NCBI RefSeq assembly: GCF_019925205.1
Contig: NC_083562.1
Location: 4,650,001 to 4,714,000, forward strand
Reading direction: 5' to 3'
DNA: 64,000 bases
Source: Metopolophium dirhodum
Lineage: Eukaryota; Arthropoda; Insecta; Hemiptera; Aphididae
Under the pieces are notes generated by a model that worked only from the letters and a program-made list of their open reading frames with translations, was not told the origin of the DNA and did no database searches. This document shows, piece by piece, positions 1-15,000 of this stretch (position 1 is its first letter; every line of letters starts with the position of its first letter). The position numbers were made by a program, and so were the translations under genes.

Positions 1-3000
1 AGAATCTGTGGAAGTTGTTTATCATGAAGTAGGTTTTAAATCCATAACTTATTATTCTTATAACAGTTGTTTGGATTTTTTTTCTTTTATAGTTTGCCAT
101 ATCTGCATTGCTTAGTTTCTTTTATTACAATCAAAAAATAAACATTGAATCTACTATTGAAAAGTTTTCTAAGAAAATTTCTAAAACATTTCTAAAACTA
201 TTCAATTCAAACAGACCAGAAACCAAGTTTAGAAAAATTCTTTTAAACATTGATCTTCAATTACCATATATTGTAATACCAGAATTTGGCTCTATTCAAA
301 GGTATGTAATATTTTTATTTGAAATTAATTGTACTTATTATAAATTATAATGTATTCTTATGATAGGGGTGAAAATATAATGGTGATCGATTTTGGTGGA
401 CTCAAAATCAAAAGTGACTTACAACCAGAAACCATTTGTTTAGATGATGTCACACAAATGGAAATGGAGGAAAAACTATATGATCGATACCATATTGATA
501 TTGATGGATTTCAATTAATATTTTGTAATTCAGGTTAATATTTTTAGTTAATTACTACAAACCTTTTAGAATTCCTATTATACAATTTTGCAATTCATAT
601 TTTTTATTTTTGAAATGTCTGTTAGGTAATTAAAAGCTATTAATACGAGTTTACTTATATGTATGTTGTGGTTCTTAGGAAACGATTGGAGAAATTTAAG
701 GAATGAAATGGATTCATCATTGCACCTTTTGGGAAAGACCGTTACACAAATTGTTGTATCGAATAGCATAAGACCAGAATATAAACAATTAGCAAAAAGA
801 AAAATTAATATATCTGTACAAAGTGTTAGGTTCAACTTATCTGATCAAAAGGTTAACTCCATTTTAGACTTCATCGAAAATACACCAATACCTATTAACC
901 ACGTTTCTTCAGCAACATTGAAAAAACATTATAGTGATGATAATGAAGTGTATGCATTAGATATGGTTAGTAATCTAAATATCTAATTCATTTTTGCAAT
1001 ATAACTATAAAAAATATTACTTTTTTAAATTTAAAATCAATCCGATTTAAAAGATAAATTTGCATCAAAATATGGAAGAATTACAAGAATTGAAATCCAC
1101 ATTGGCGTTTTATCAAAAATTTAAGGGCATTAGTACCAGATCAACTGAGGAAAGAGCCGAAGTAAAAAAAGCATTTAAAGCTGTAGACAAAAGGTAAATT
1201 ATACAAATATTAGGCTAATTAAACATTGTTTAGATAAAACATAATTTTTACTATAACTTAACCTAAGTTAAGATTTTTTGCTTAATATTTTACAAAATAA
1301 TATAGGTGGTCATATATTTGGTAGACCATATATGCAAGTGGCTACAGGTATAGCCAGTGTATAGACTATAGACACATGTAATATATATTATAAAATATGT
1401 AAACATTTTAATATGTTATATGTTATTTAGTTTCAATAATTTATTATATTGACCAGTTATTTAATAATTGCCTTTAAATATGTAAATTTGCAAGATGCTT
1501 TTACTGTGGTATACTGATATGCAAAATACTCTAAATCAATGGCTCCCTATTAATTATTAGTATTAAGGATTAAGCCATGGAGCACGGCCTCTAGCTCCAA
1601 AAATTAAATTGGATAAGGGACTCCCTTTTTTGTATATTCTTGAGGAAGATCCTCACTTTACACGAGTTTAAATGTTTCAATGTTTAAACATGAAATTGAA
1701 GAAATATTCTTTCCGGTATGTGTCATTGGCGCCATGAACCCATAAGCGTGCTGAATTTATATGGAGGGAGGATTCATCCTATAATGTTTCGGTTACACAA
1801 TATATATTCTAAATATATATTACTAAAAATAAATTTACAAGGGGGACTAAACAAAATTGTAACCCCTCTTAGCCCCCCCCCCTTCTCTCACCATTGTATG
1901 CTTAGGTTCGAACAACCTAGATTTTTTCATTATATGATTTTTTTAAAACTAGTTTAAAATGAATTTAAATTATTATATATTATAAATTATTCATATACCT
2001 ACTAATAACTCAATATCAAATAAAAATATGAAAAAAATGTCTTCACTCGAATAGATTATGTTCTCCTCTACAAATTTGATAATATGATTTGCATGTAAAA
2101 CAGAAACAACACAAACGACGCGACGTCCTCTCAACTTGGTTTATTTTATTTTAATACCTAGGTGATTTTATTTAATATGATACAATCATGTATAATATAT
2201 GTAAGTATAAAATACAATAAAATTGTATGTTGAAAAAAATGAGGTAACCTACTGAACCAGATATCAGAATTGTTTTATTACATATGAGGAACTAAATCTT
2301 TCTATTATTGTTATAGAAGTATTGTGTCATCAGAAATTAGTGATGAGGAATTTGCTGAACTCTGGGCGCGTACAGTTGATTTACCAGGTTTTGATGATAA
2401 TGTGTCGCCAAATAATACTATAACATCTCTTTTTAGATGTGTTATTGGAGAAGTAAATTTTTTTAAATTTTAAATATATCTTTGATTATAAATAATTTTT
2501 TTTTTTAGATTTCTATTGATTTCTATTGTTCAAACGAAATAGTAAAAAATTCATTTTTGAATTTGACATTCAAACGCTTTTGTTGTGATTTGGCAATTAT
2601 GGAATATGGGCCAGCTGTACAAATGTCAATTGGATCAATTTATCTATCTGATTTACAACATATTTGCAAAAGTGGTCATACCGTTGTATTATTTTCAATA
2701 ACAACCAATTGTTTAGTACAAGAATCTACTAATTTGCTTTACAGAAAAGTATGAAAGTTTTTTCATGTATAATTGGACTTGTAGGTATATAATTCTGTAA
2801 TAGTATAATTGAGTACATTTATTTTTAGGTAAAAGCTGATTGTCCTGATTTTAAAAGTCATTTTCACAGTGTAGAAAAGTCTCTTGTATTAGATTTAAAT
2901 CGTGTATCATGTGTTTTTCATAGAACTTCGTTTATAAAATTTTATAAATATATGCAATATATTATACAAATGTAAGTTTTTCAATCTCAGCGGAACAATT

Positions 3001-6000
3001 TTTTTTCATCATATTTATAAAATATACTTTCTTTAGAATTGGTAATAGACGTATTTTTTCATCTTTAACAACTGAAAATATTCAAAATTGTGTAAACAAT
3101 TATTTTTCTAACGATGATCCACCTGTGCCACAAGGAGCCACAAAGTTTAGTTATTCTGCTAGAATTTCAAATTTTCAAATATTAATTTGTGATACTGAAT
3201 TTGAATTTTTGGATGTTAAGGTAAAGTTTTCTTAAGCCGAGTTCTTAAATAGCTATATAATATTCATTAATATGTACATTTTAAAATTAGATTGGTGGCT
3301 TGGAAAGTGATTGCACATTTAAAGCAAATGATCGGATGGTATTTAGATTTTATGTGATGAATATGAGCATTGATGATTTGTCTCGAATGACTTTGTATCC
3401 AAAGGTAAAATATGATTTTAATAAATATTTTAAAACTATTCAAATATATGAATAAAAATATTTTATAGCTACTATATACAGACGCAGATAAGCTTTTAGA
3501 ATTCAAATATGTACGACATAATCCCAGACTTTACAAAACAAACATTGAAGCACAGACAGATGATGTAAAATCAGATGGAAGTATTAAGTTGTACATAGGA
3601 CAAGTACATATAACAGTTTTATGCAGTATTTTATTAGATTTTCAAGTATGTATTTAATATAAAATTAAAAATAATAACTATTAATATAGGTATCAATTTT
3701 AACCTTATTATTTAAATTATTCTTTTTAATTTAGTATTTCATAGATCCAATCATTTCTGAAGAACTTGTTGATTTTAGTCGACGTTTACGTAAAGTTTTA
3801 TTTCCGTTTACTCCAGATTTTCGAAATGGATGGAAGAGTAAAATGCATTTGTCGATATGTTTACATTTTCCTGTAGTATTATTTCCACAGAATTCTACCT
3901 CTCCCAATGTTATTTTATGCAGCTTAGGAGATCTTACAGTGGAAAACTTTTTTAAAGAGCAATTGAAAAAAGATTATGACAATTTAGATATTGTTGATAA
4001 TATTTTAGCTAATTGGGATGCAATTAATGTATCTAGAGCTATTATGACATTAGATGGAACACTCGTTATTCAAGTACCTCAATAGCTAATTAAATACTGG
4101 AAATTATTATAGAATAAAATAATTAATTTTATATTTATTATAGGAACCAATGATAGAATCTTTTGGAATTCGTTTGAACATTAAAAGAAATACTACAAAC
4201 AAACTTTTATATCGGATGAATGGAGGAATTGACAATATTCAAATTAATCTGGGACAGAAAGATTTTGCAACATTCTTACTAGTTTGGGCAGACAATTTTG
4301 AGTATGGTCATTGTATTGAAGAAATGTTGTATATGATGATGCCACACATTTCTGGGATCTTGGAAGATCAAGATTTAAAAAAAATACAAGTGTTTTTCAA
4401 TCATGAAACCTCTATTCATGAAATTGATTTCAAATTTTCTATAGATGGTATCCAAATTGCACTTTTTGCAAATTCAGATGAAGTAAATATATATACATAG
4501 ATTTATTTTCATAAAATATTTTACTATTTTAAAAACCTTTTCAGATATTAAGTTCTCCAATTAGAGATATAAATCATTCATTGTGCAGATTTGATTTGGA
4601 CGAAATAAATATTAAGATAGATATGTTTTCAGACGATAGAGTAGTTTTAAATACTACAGTACAAAGATGTATGTTAGAAGACACCAGGAGACATAATACA
4701 TCTGAAAAAATGTTAGTCATATTTAATAATTTAATGTTATAATAATATTTAAAACTTTTTAATTCAAATTAAGCCCCTTTTTTTAGGATTTTTGAACCTG
4801 TTGGTCCATCAGATTCATCTAACGAAGTACATATATCTGTATCAACTCCACCATTATTTGATTTATCTTTTGAAAAGACATATTCAGGTGATAGAACAAT
4901 TCATATTCATTTGGATAAAACCAGATTGAATTTCTCTATTCCTTTTGTTGTGGAATTAACACAATTTGTATTGGACTCTTTACCAATAAAAAGAAAAAAT
5001 ATTGATGGAACCTTTGCATCTCCAATGGTTAATGTAGATAGTCATAGAAAATATCCAGATGAAAAGCGATCAATGGAGAGAAAACCAATGAATATTGAAA
5101 AGCAGTCAGGTAAAATAAATAAATTATACTAATATAAATTTGAGTTTTGCTGAATAATGAACTATTTTATTTGTATTTAGCTTTAACTATATCTGTTCGT
5201 TTTGGTCGTCCTGAAATAGCAATATTACCTCCCGGAGTAGAAGAATTAGACATTCGAGATCAAGTACTTTTATGTCGAACCGAGTTTCTTTTAGATTATG
5301 GTCGTCATCCAGGACATGAAGAGAGACTTGTTTGTTCATTATCAAATTTTCATATTTTAGCAGTGTCAAAAAAAAGAAGAGCTGAGAAGATGGTATGTAC
5401 ATTGTATTTCATGATAGTAATATCATAAATATATTTAATATGTGTTGTTTATATTTTTTTGGGCTTCATAGGTTTTGCACCCATGTGACATAGAGTTTTC
5501 AAGAACTTTAAAATCAGGAGACCATGATGCAATAGAGATTTTAATTCGTTCTAGTCCCCTAAATGTACATTTGTCAACTAGTACAGTACACATTATTCTC
5601 AATGTACGTATATATTTTTTAATGTTTCAAAAATGTTTAAAAAATAATAATTATTATAAATGTGATTTTGTTTTAAAGGCCATTGAATTAATTGAATTTA
5701 ATTACGATGAAGATCCTGATTTTGATGGATCATCTTATCGGGAGTGTAAAAATGATGATTTATGGACTCCAAAATCCATAGTACCTAGTACTGTACCTAA
5801 CAAAATGGTACCTAAAGGAACATTTTTTTCATTTTTCCAATCAAAGTTTTCGGGTACTATGGATGTGAAATCAGAAAATCTTGAACTCTATGTACAAGAC
5901 ATAAACGTGTCTCTAGAACTAGAAGAACTAGATTTAGAGGACATTCCTATGATCATGTTAAAATCATCATTAAAAATTCAAGTAAAAGATTGGTCAGATC

Positions 6001-9000
6001 AGTTTAATTTAAAAGGTATGTATGTCAAAGTTTCTGAGCTATATGCCTTTATCTAATTATATTTTATTACCTAAATATTTTAATTCTAGGGGGTCTAAAT
6101 TTAAAAGCTTCATACTTTAATTGTAATTTGAGTGTTTGGGAACCGTTTATTGAGCCTTGGAATGTAAAACTGAAAGTATGTAACCAGCAATAATAAACAA
6201 AATTAGTATTAAATATGGTAAACATGATAAATATGTTTTTTAATTCACAGGGATTCTTGGGTAAGTTCAATGTAAAACACATGGATTTGGGTGATGTATT
6301 GGTACAATCATCTCACCAATCTATTGTGGAAGGGGAGAGTGAAAGTTCAGAAGATGAAAGTGAAGCTGAAATGAAATTCATTAGAAAAACAGTGAAGTCA
6401 AGGGGTAATTATTGTAGTACTGATTGTTATTTAGTAGATATATAATTATAATTTATAAGAACCTAAAATAATATTTAATTATTAATAAAATATAAATTAA
6501 ATACTTATAATATATAGAAACTTCACTTGAAAAATGGTACTCTGATGATTCAGATTCAGATCAGGAAACAGGAGTTATGGATAAATTAGCTAAAGCTATT
6601 ACACATTTAATATCTGAGTATGTTAAATGGTATGAACAATATTTTAAAAAACATGAAATTTAATTTGAATACATTTTGTGCAGTGAATGTAGTGATGAAG
6701 ACTTAACAAATTCAGATTCAAGTGATGAAAGTGGAGCTGAACAGGAATCCAGAAATATTAGTCAAGAAAGGATAAAGAAAAAAATTAGTAATTTTTAAAA
6801 GAAATAATTTATAATAAATCACTTAAGTAATGGAGTTAATTTTGACATTGACATTTTTTAAGGTTATTCTAGTGATTCTGGTTTGGAAAACGATTCTGAA
6901 GGACTGGAAACATCAACGTATATCATTTTTGAAACAGAGAGACTAGAAGTATCATTTACTCCAGCTAATATATCGGTTATTGATACACTCATAAAATCGT
7001 TGTATAATCCAAAAACTGATGATTGTGATTCAACTGAAAGTTTTGTTCTTGTTAATGATCTTGCAGTGAGATCTATTGTTATGTTATATCAAAAAACTGA
7101 GGTAAATAATAATATATATTTCACTATATTTGTACGATAATTTAAAAAGAAAAAGATTCAAATGTTAAATGTTATACCTGCAATTTTGTAATTTATTTAA
7201 ATAATTATTTACATAGTAAGCTATCTACCAAACTATTATAATTCATTTTAATTATTTAAAATTTGTATAATAAGTACCTACATTACATAAGAGTTCATAT
7301 TTTTTCATTATAATTTAAATTTTATTTTTATTTTTTTATAAATAATAAAAATAAGTATAATAATGATAAAAAAAAACATTCTATAATATTATCTTATTAC
7401 CTATTACACTATTATATTTTCTCAGTTAAACCGGTGAATTGCAACTTTGAAAATATAGAATGTTTAAGATAATCTGATAATGGAAGAAAACAAATTTACT
7501 ATGTAATGGCTCATTTAGTTAAAATGTATTAAAATCTATACTTCAAGTATACATTTATTTGTAAATTAATAAAATTATACAAAGGTAATATACTAATATC
7601 ATCAGTAGGTAGGTATCATTACAATAAGCAAATGTACAAAATATCTCAATTATTAAACATTAACTATTAATATTATTATGTACACATATTTAATATTATA
7701 TATATATATACAATATAGTTCAGCAAACGTATCGAAACAAAAACCAAAATCACTCTTAAGCCGATATTACACTGGTTCGACCTGTTTTGTTATGTTGTTA
7801 AACATCAAAGGAAAGCATTTGTCAGTTAACCGATCGCAAACCTGTATAATATCGGCTTTGGAAGCTTCATTTTAGTAGCTACTAATTTGAGTTCTTGTGA
7901 ATTCATATCATACTATAACCTGTCTTGTTTATCTTGGAATTTGGCAACTGATACAATTTTTAAAAAACTTTTCAATATAATATAGTTTTTGGACCACTAT
8001 TTTTCCAAGCTGGGCGAAGGGTTATATTAGTAAATCATTTAGGTGCCTTTAAAGGGGTATTAATTGTGAATATACATTTTGTGACCTACAATCAAAATAT
8101 GACATTAAACTTTCTTTTTGTTAAGTAGTTAAAACAATTACATCCAGAATAATCTATTTTATTATATAATTTTTAATATCAAAGTGAATTGACATATACA
8201 ATTTAAAAGTGGGTAAGAATATTATCTAGGGCCACACGTGGGATTTTTTGATACTTTAATTTTAAAGCAAGTTATGACATAAAACAAGCCTGCACGTGGC
8301 CGTTGATAATATTTTTACCTATACATTTGATAACAAGTCAATTCACTTTAATATTAAAAAAAACAGATTAAACTAGATTATTCTGAAAGTAAAATTTGCT
8401 ATGTTCTGTGTTAGTAAAATCGAGACAACACATTTGGGGTATAATGTCCTCTTAAATTTCATTATTATTAAAAGTTTATTATGAAACGTTATTCAGTTTT
8501 TATTATTACATTAACTGTTATTGTTATATTTTTTTAAAACTAACCTATTGATAACTACAAAATAGTTTTAACCATAATTTGTAGTTAATTGTCAAATTGT
8601 GTTTGATATCCATCAATACATGTTAATATATTATTTTAGTGTGAATTGATAAAATTTAAAGTTTATTAAACTCAACTGGTATATGCATACCTGTATGCAC
8701 TCTGCATACTTAAACTTAATATAATAACCCTAATAGTTAATCATTATCATTATTATCTAGATCCTAGATTCCTAAAATAGATTACATAGAATATATTGTA
8801 TTATTTTAATATTAATTAGTATGGCAATTAGATAAAAGTAATAATATTTATTTAAATTATTCAATTAAAACTTGTATTTTTAAATCGCATTTATCGCATT
8901 TATATTTTTATAGTGTTTTGTTAAATTTATATGATTTATTATAAGTAATATACAATAAAATGAAATCAACTTATTGAAATACAACAACATTTAATATGAT

Positions 9001-12000
9001 TGTAGATTTTTTTTCCTTAATATTATTAGCTTGTTTATCAAACAATTAAAAATCACATTTTAGTTTGTTTAATTAATAGAGTTAATAATTAATTAAAATT
9101 ATGTGATTCATGTATTTTTTTTTATTTCAGAGAGGATTAGAACAAATCTTAGAAGCAATTGATGGATCTAGAACATCTTCAATATCCAGACAAAGGTTAG
9201 TAAAAATTTATGTATAAGGATGACTGAAATTATTTTTTTAAATACTTAATATTTGCATATATATACACATATTTGCATATTTGCATATTAATATAATTGC
9301 ATATTTACTAATTATAAGTCTGTACTATAGGTACTTTATAAAGATAACATAATCAGATTATTTTAATTTATGAATTTTAAATTTTAACAAGTAACATTAT
9401 ACGTTTTATGTTCTAGCATGTCTAACGATTGTACTTTTGTAAATAATTTAACAAAAAAAAATGATCATGAAAACATTGATGACAGTTCTAGTGAAATGAT
9501 GTACAAAAAAATGACTGACTATCAACTCAATATAAAAGTTGAAGGTAAAAGTTAATTAATTGTTTTATAGATATGTTCTAATCAAATAAAAATGTACAGG
9601 TTTTGATGATTTGATTGTGGTTTGTCCAAAACGTACAAGTAATAAATTACATGCTCTTTCTCCAATAAAAAATGACACACGGTATTGGATTATGGTATCT
9701 GTAGTGTCAAAAAAGCTGAGCCACATAATAACAATACGATCCCCTTTAATGGTATACAACTATATTAGTTATTTTATTTTATAATTTTATAACGACTGAT
9801 TTATGTTTCAGTTGAAAAATGACACATCATACCCTTTGATGATCCATTATAACCGTACTGAAGCAATAGATACTTTTGAAATGGACACTGGAGTTGTAGA
9901 AGAGTCTGACAATCCTTTTGAATCAACATGTACATTGGCAATTCTTGAAGCTGGATCAATTTTTAATGTGCCAATAGCTTTAGCATATCATTCGAAACTG
10001 TTCTTATCTCCTGCTAATTTGCAGTAAGTTATAGTATAGTATAATATTATATATTTTAATATTTATAACTAAGTAGCCTGTATTTATAAAGTAACATTTT
10101 CTAAAACAATTATTTTAGGAATTATCTTGTTAGTGATAGTGGTGTTTGGTGGCCAGATTTGTCCGTTGATACCAGTTGTGCAAAAGAATTAGTATGTGCT
10201 ACATCTAAAGTTGACGAACAACCAAATTTTTCTATTCGGGTTAGATACGAACATACCTATATAGTTATTATCTGGTTAACCTTATTATATTATATTAGTA
10301 ATATCTTATATTTAGGTTGTTTGTGAAGAAGGAGTACCAGTTTTTAACCGTGCTTCAAGAACAGTGCCAAATTATACTCTAAGAGCAGTTCCTCCAGTAG
10401 TCATACATAATTTTCTCCCGTTTGCTATAGAATTCAGTTTTCCAAATTTCAAGCACCATATTGAAGCTTCCGAGAAAATTGATGTTTACATGTTAAATAT
10501 TACACATAGGGTTTTGAAAACTGATTTAATTGTACCATCATATCTTGGTATATCGTGGTCTGGAAGCTTTAACTTGCGAAAAGATATAAACGAAAAAACT
10601 GTAAACATGAGTACTGAACATGATACTGACGGTGGTAACAAACATTTAAAAATTGCAATAAAAATTACAAATGAAGATTCTTGTCGTATTTTTATACATT
10701 CACCATATTGGATTGTAAATAAGACAGGATTACCATTACAATTAAGGGTAATATTTAAATTTATTTATACTGAAGCTTAAAAATGTCATGTGGATCAATA
10801 CTATTTTATATTTTAGGGATCACGATCAGATATTGTGTATGAATCACACAATGAAGAACCATTATTGTTTTCATACAAACGCTTAAAAAAGAGATGTATT
10901 AAACTTAGAGCGTACCATTCAAATTGGTCTTCAGCATTTTCAATGGATACAGTTTACTGCCCTGGACTTGTAATTTGTAAAGATAAAGAACGCCAGAAAA
11001 AATACAGAATTTTAATGAAGCCAGTTTTATCTCACTTATGCCCTCATTTAACAACAATCGTCACATTTTTACCAAATTTCTCTGTAGTAAATAGTTTTAA
11101 CAGAACTTTACGATTCATGGAGGATAATCAAGATGCAGATTTATGGACAGACATTTTACAAGGACAGGTATTACCAAAGTAAATCCACAAATAATCTTAA
11201 TAATGATATTTATGTTAATATTATTGAAGACATTACCATTTTGGCCTGAGACTGATTCAATGAGGATGTTTGTTAAACTTCGAGATGGAAAATCCGGATC
11301 ACAACATTTTTCAATTATAAAAGAAGAGCAGACGGTTCTTAGAATGGATAAAGGAGTAAAATTAATAATAATAAAGTTATGCAATAATAAGATAATAATT
11401 CGTTTTTTCTTTAGCGAGCTCTTGTAGTTAAAATAACAGGTGGCGGCGAAAATCCGTTTTTAATAAGTTTTCACAAATTCTGTCAAAATGATGCTCCAGT
11501 AAGAGTTGACAATATGTGTGATGACATTTTTCTAAAAATTCATCAAAAAAATTTGGGACAAGTATGTGTATATCCTTTTATTTGAGTTATAATAATATAT
11601 AAATAATCAACAAATTTCTAATTAATGTTTAGGTAACATTACTAAGTCCTCATCAATCTCTATTATATACTTGGGATGATCCTACTGAAGAACGTGTGCT
11701 TTACTGGAATGCATATAGCAAAAAAAACAAAAGTTATGTAGCAGAGTTTGAAAAAGATGGATTTGGACAGAAAAGGATAAGTTTCTGTCAAATCAAACCA
11801 GCTGAAATTGCAAATATCAACTTAAATTTTATTAAATTAATAACAAATCAACATCTTGAATCGCCCGATACAAGTGATACGAGTGATTCAGATTCTGATG
11901 CTGGACCACCTATTAGAGTAAAACTTTTAAAATAAATATTATGAATATTTTTGTTTTATATGTTTTAATAATTTGATTTAGTTACCTAGAACCAAAAAAT

Positions 12001-15000
12001 CTAAGGTTGTGGTTTACTGGGTAAGTTATATGGATGCCGCAGGTCAAAGAGTATTGCTTTTTACCCAAGACGAAAAAGCAGCAGCAACTGCACGTAAAAA
12101 TATTGAAAATAATAAATCTAGTATTGACTTAATTGTAGCCATGGACGGATTGGGATTATCTCTGGTATGATAGGCTTACAATTTTATGTTATTGGTTTTT
12201 TTCATTTCAGTTTTGTATTTTAGAGTACTTCTCGTGGTGTTCACACGGAGGAAATTGCCTATTTAAGTTTAACAGATTCTGCTTCTGAATGGACGGTAAG
12301 AGTAAGAAATGTCTGGAAACCTTTCACAGTTGAACTTGCATGTTGGTTGGAAGATATGTGGAAAAACGATGATAAAAAAGCACATTTAAAAGATTATGTC
12401 CATGTAAGAAAATATTTAACGTCTTTCAAACTTCCAACACATTTTAAATAAATGTTTTACAAAGGTGGATTTCGACAAAATGCAAATGATAAGACCATTT
12501 TTTGGACATCTTCGTCGTTCGTATAATCCAGCTGCACGGATTCGATGTAAATTTACTTCAAAAAGTACTACCGTGTGCTTCAAAATTCATAGAATACAAG
12601 TACAGTTAGAATTTATTTATATTCAAATTAAAAGTTTTCATAGTACTTATATAATAGTATAATATACTGTGTAATAGGTTTACAATGTTTACAAAACTAT
12701 TAATATTGATAAAAATAAAAAATAAATTATTACATTTAAAATACCTAATAGGCTGTTGAGAGCGGATCGTTTTTTTAGTGCATTTAGACCAATAAGCGGA
12801 AGAAAAATTCACCTAGTACCAATAGCCCGATTTTAATTTTGAAAACATATTTAAATTCCTTATTCTCTTTTATAGGTTAGGTAGGAAACGGATTTTCGAT
12901 TTTTTTTCTAGTTACACTTAAGTAAAGGGGAAATTCGGAAAAAAAAGAAATTAATTTGGGGCTATACGAATTAAATAATACAAAATATATTTCCTACATT
13001 ACCTAGAAAATAGAATAAGGAATTCAAATATGTTTTCAAAATTGAAATCGGGCTTTTAGTATTTGGTGAATTTTTCTACCGCTTTTTGGTACGTTCATAT
13101 TGAAACTTTTTTGATCTCAAAATTTAGTTACGTGTGGTTGTGCGTATGTACGTTACTGATTTCCACGAATCTTGGGCGTAGTTTATCTTTAATTGCATAA
13201 AGCATTTTTTTAGTTGCACACACACTAATGATCACTGATCAGTTACTACATACACAGTGTTATAATACTGCCTAAATCTGACCCCTTAAAAATGGTTCAC
13301 TTTCAATAGCCTTAATATATAAAATTATATAATTAAAAATGTGTTATGTATGTTATTATAATATTATAGTTGGACAATCAGTTATCGGATTGTACATTTA
13401 AAACTGCATTGTATCAAACGTCCGTGTCTAAGACATCTCCTCGATATTTTAAACCATTTTTGGAATTATCATATTCTAAAACACCAATTTCTAATCATTA
13501 CGACGTTTACAAGTGTGTTAAATTTTTAACATTTCTAATTAATTACGAAAGTAAAATATTAATTATATATTTATAATAATTTTAGATATTTTAATATAAG
13601 TCTTCAAGATTGTACCGTACAACTCGATAGAACATTTGTGGTTAGTATGCATAAAACTTTATCACCACTTCTTGCAGTTTTTGAATGCCCGTTAGATGCG
13701 AGATTTAGACAAGACGTAAGTTCACTTCATGCACCTAATATACCACCGGTAAGGATAACGGCATTTCATTTATAAAGATTATTTTAGAAACTTACATATC
13801 ATTCGTTTACCTGTGTCAATTGAGAATCAACCAGATTATAGGGTTTTCCATATTTTTACTTAAAAAATTCTTTTCATAAACATAAAATAAAATAAATTTT
13901 GTTTCAAGAGATAAATACAGTCGAAAATTATGACTAAAAAATATTACGTAATGAAATAATAGGCATTAAATTAATATTATTCTTATGACTTATGGTTGTA
14001 TAATACAGTTCTTTTCTTACTTCTTGCACAGTTAATAATTATTATGGTCTAATAGACATTTTTTTATGTAAATTAATTTAATTTTTATGTACTATTGAAT
14101 AATATTCGTTTTCTCGCATTAATGGGATTTTGTTGCCAGTTTGCGAGTTTTCCACATAAATTCGAAGTAATAATACCCTTGTGTGGCGGTGTCAATACAT
14201 TGTACCTATCAGACATTATTAAATTAATATTAATTTTTAAAATTATGCAAAAAAATGGTTATTTATCTATTCTAAATAATATATAAAATACCATGCTATC
14301 GTCCAGTAAATTCTTAGTTGATACAGGTATTCAGAATATTACATAATTAGTAATTACCCACCTTTTTTTATTTTTGATAATAAAATTAATGAATATATTT
14401 TAGGGGAGAAACCCTGGTAAGGTATTTGTTGAGTATTTCCATTGTTCTCCATTTAATATACAATTAAGTTTTTCGGCGAAAGTACCAGAACTCAGCCCTT
14501 TGAAGAGCTCCAATAGTTTTGCAACAGATGCTCTTTTGTATGTACTCGATGGCCATTCGAACCGTTTAAGTGACATAAAAGCCGTAAATCTCAAGTATGA
14601 TTTGGTAATTATTGTTCATTGTAAATTATATTAATACTCCATTTAAATGTTTTAGTGTGAATAGCTTAACACGAAAAGGACTTTATAAAGAATCATTTAA
14701 CTCAATGTTTAGTTACGGATTAAAAAATTACGCACGGCAGTTATTAAAACAATGCCATGTTTCTATTTTTAATTTGGATGTATTGGAAAACGTTTACGAA
14801 ATGGATGAGATTGACGAAAAACTAAACTTTGAAGTAAGCAGACAATTATTCATTCTTCAACACTTCACGCCAATAATTATTGTAATATTATATTTTTACT
14901 ATTACAGGAATACTTAGGGCCTTTTATCGAAGAAGTACAAGGTTCATTTAGAGCCATTGAAAGTGTAGAAAAATGGAATTTTGAGGAACCATTGCCGGAA

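Larger units (their letters stand above)
7102..9130 (+). other. Largest Vps13 intron in the window, carrying two MITEs
   Basis: This 2.0-kb intron joins TE|GTAAAT at 7101 to the acceptor TTTATTTCAG before 9131. It holds the small TIR element at 7757-7859 and the foldback element at about 8040-8453. The remainder is AT-rich with no coding signature that I can see on either strand. Confidence 0.8.
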
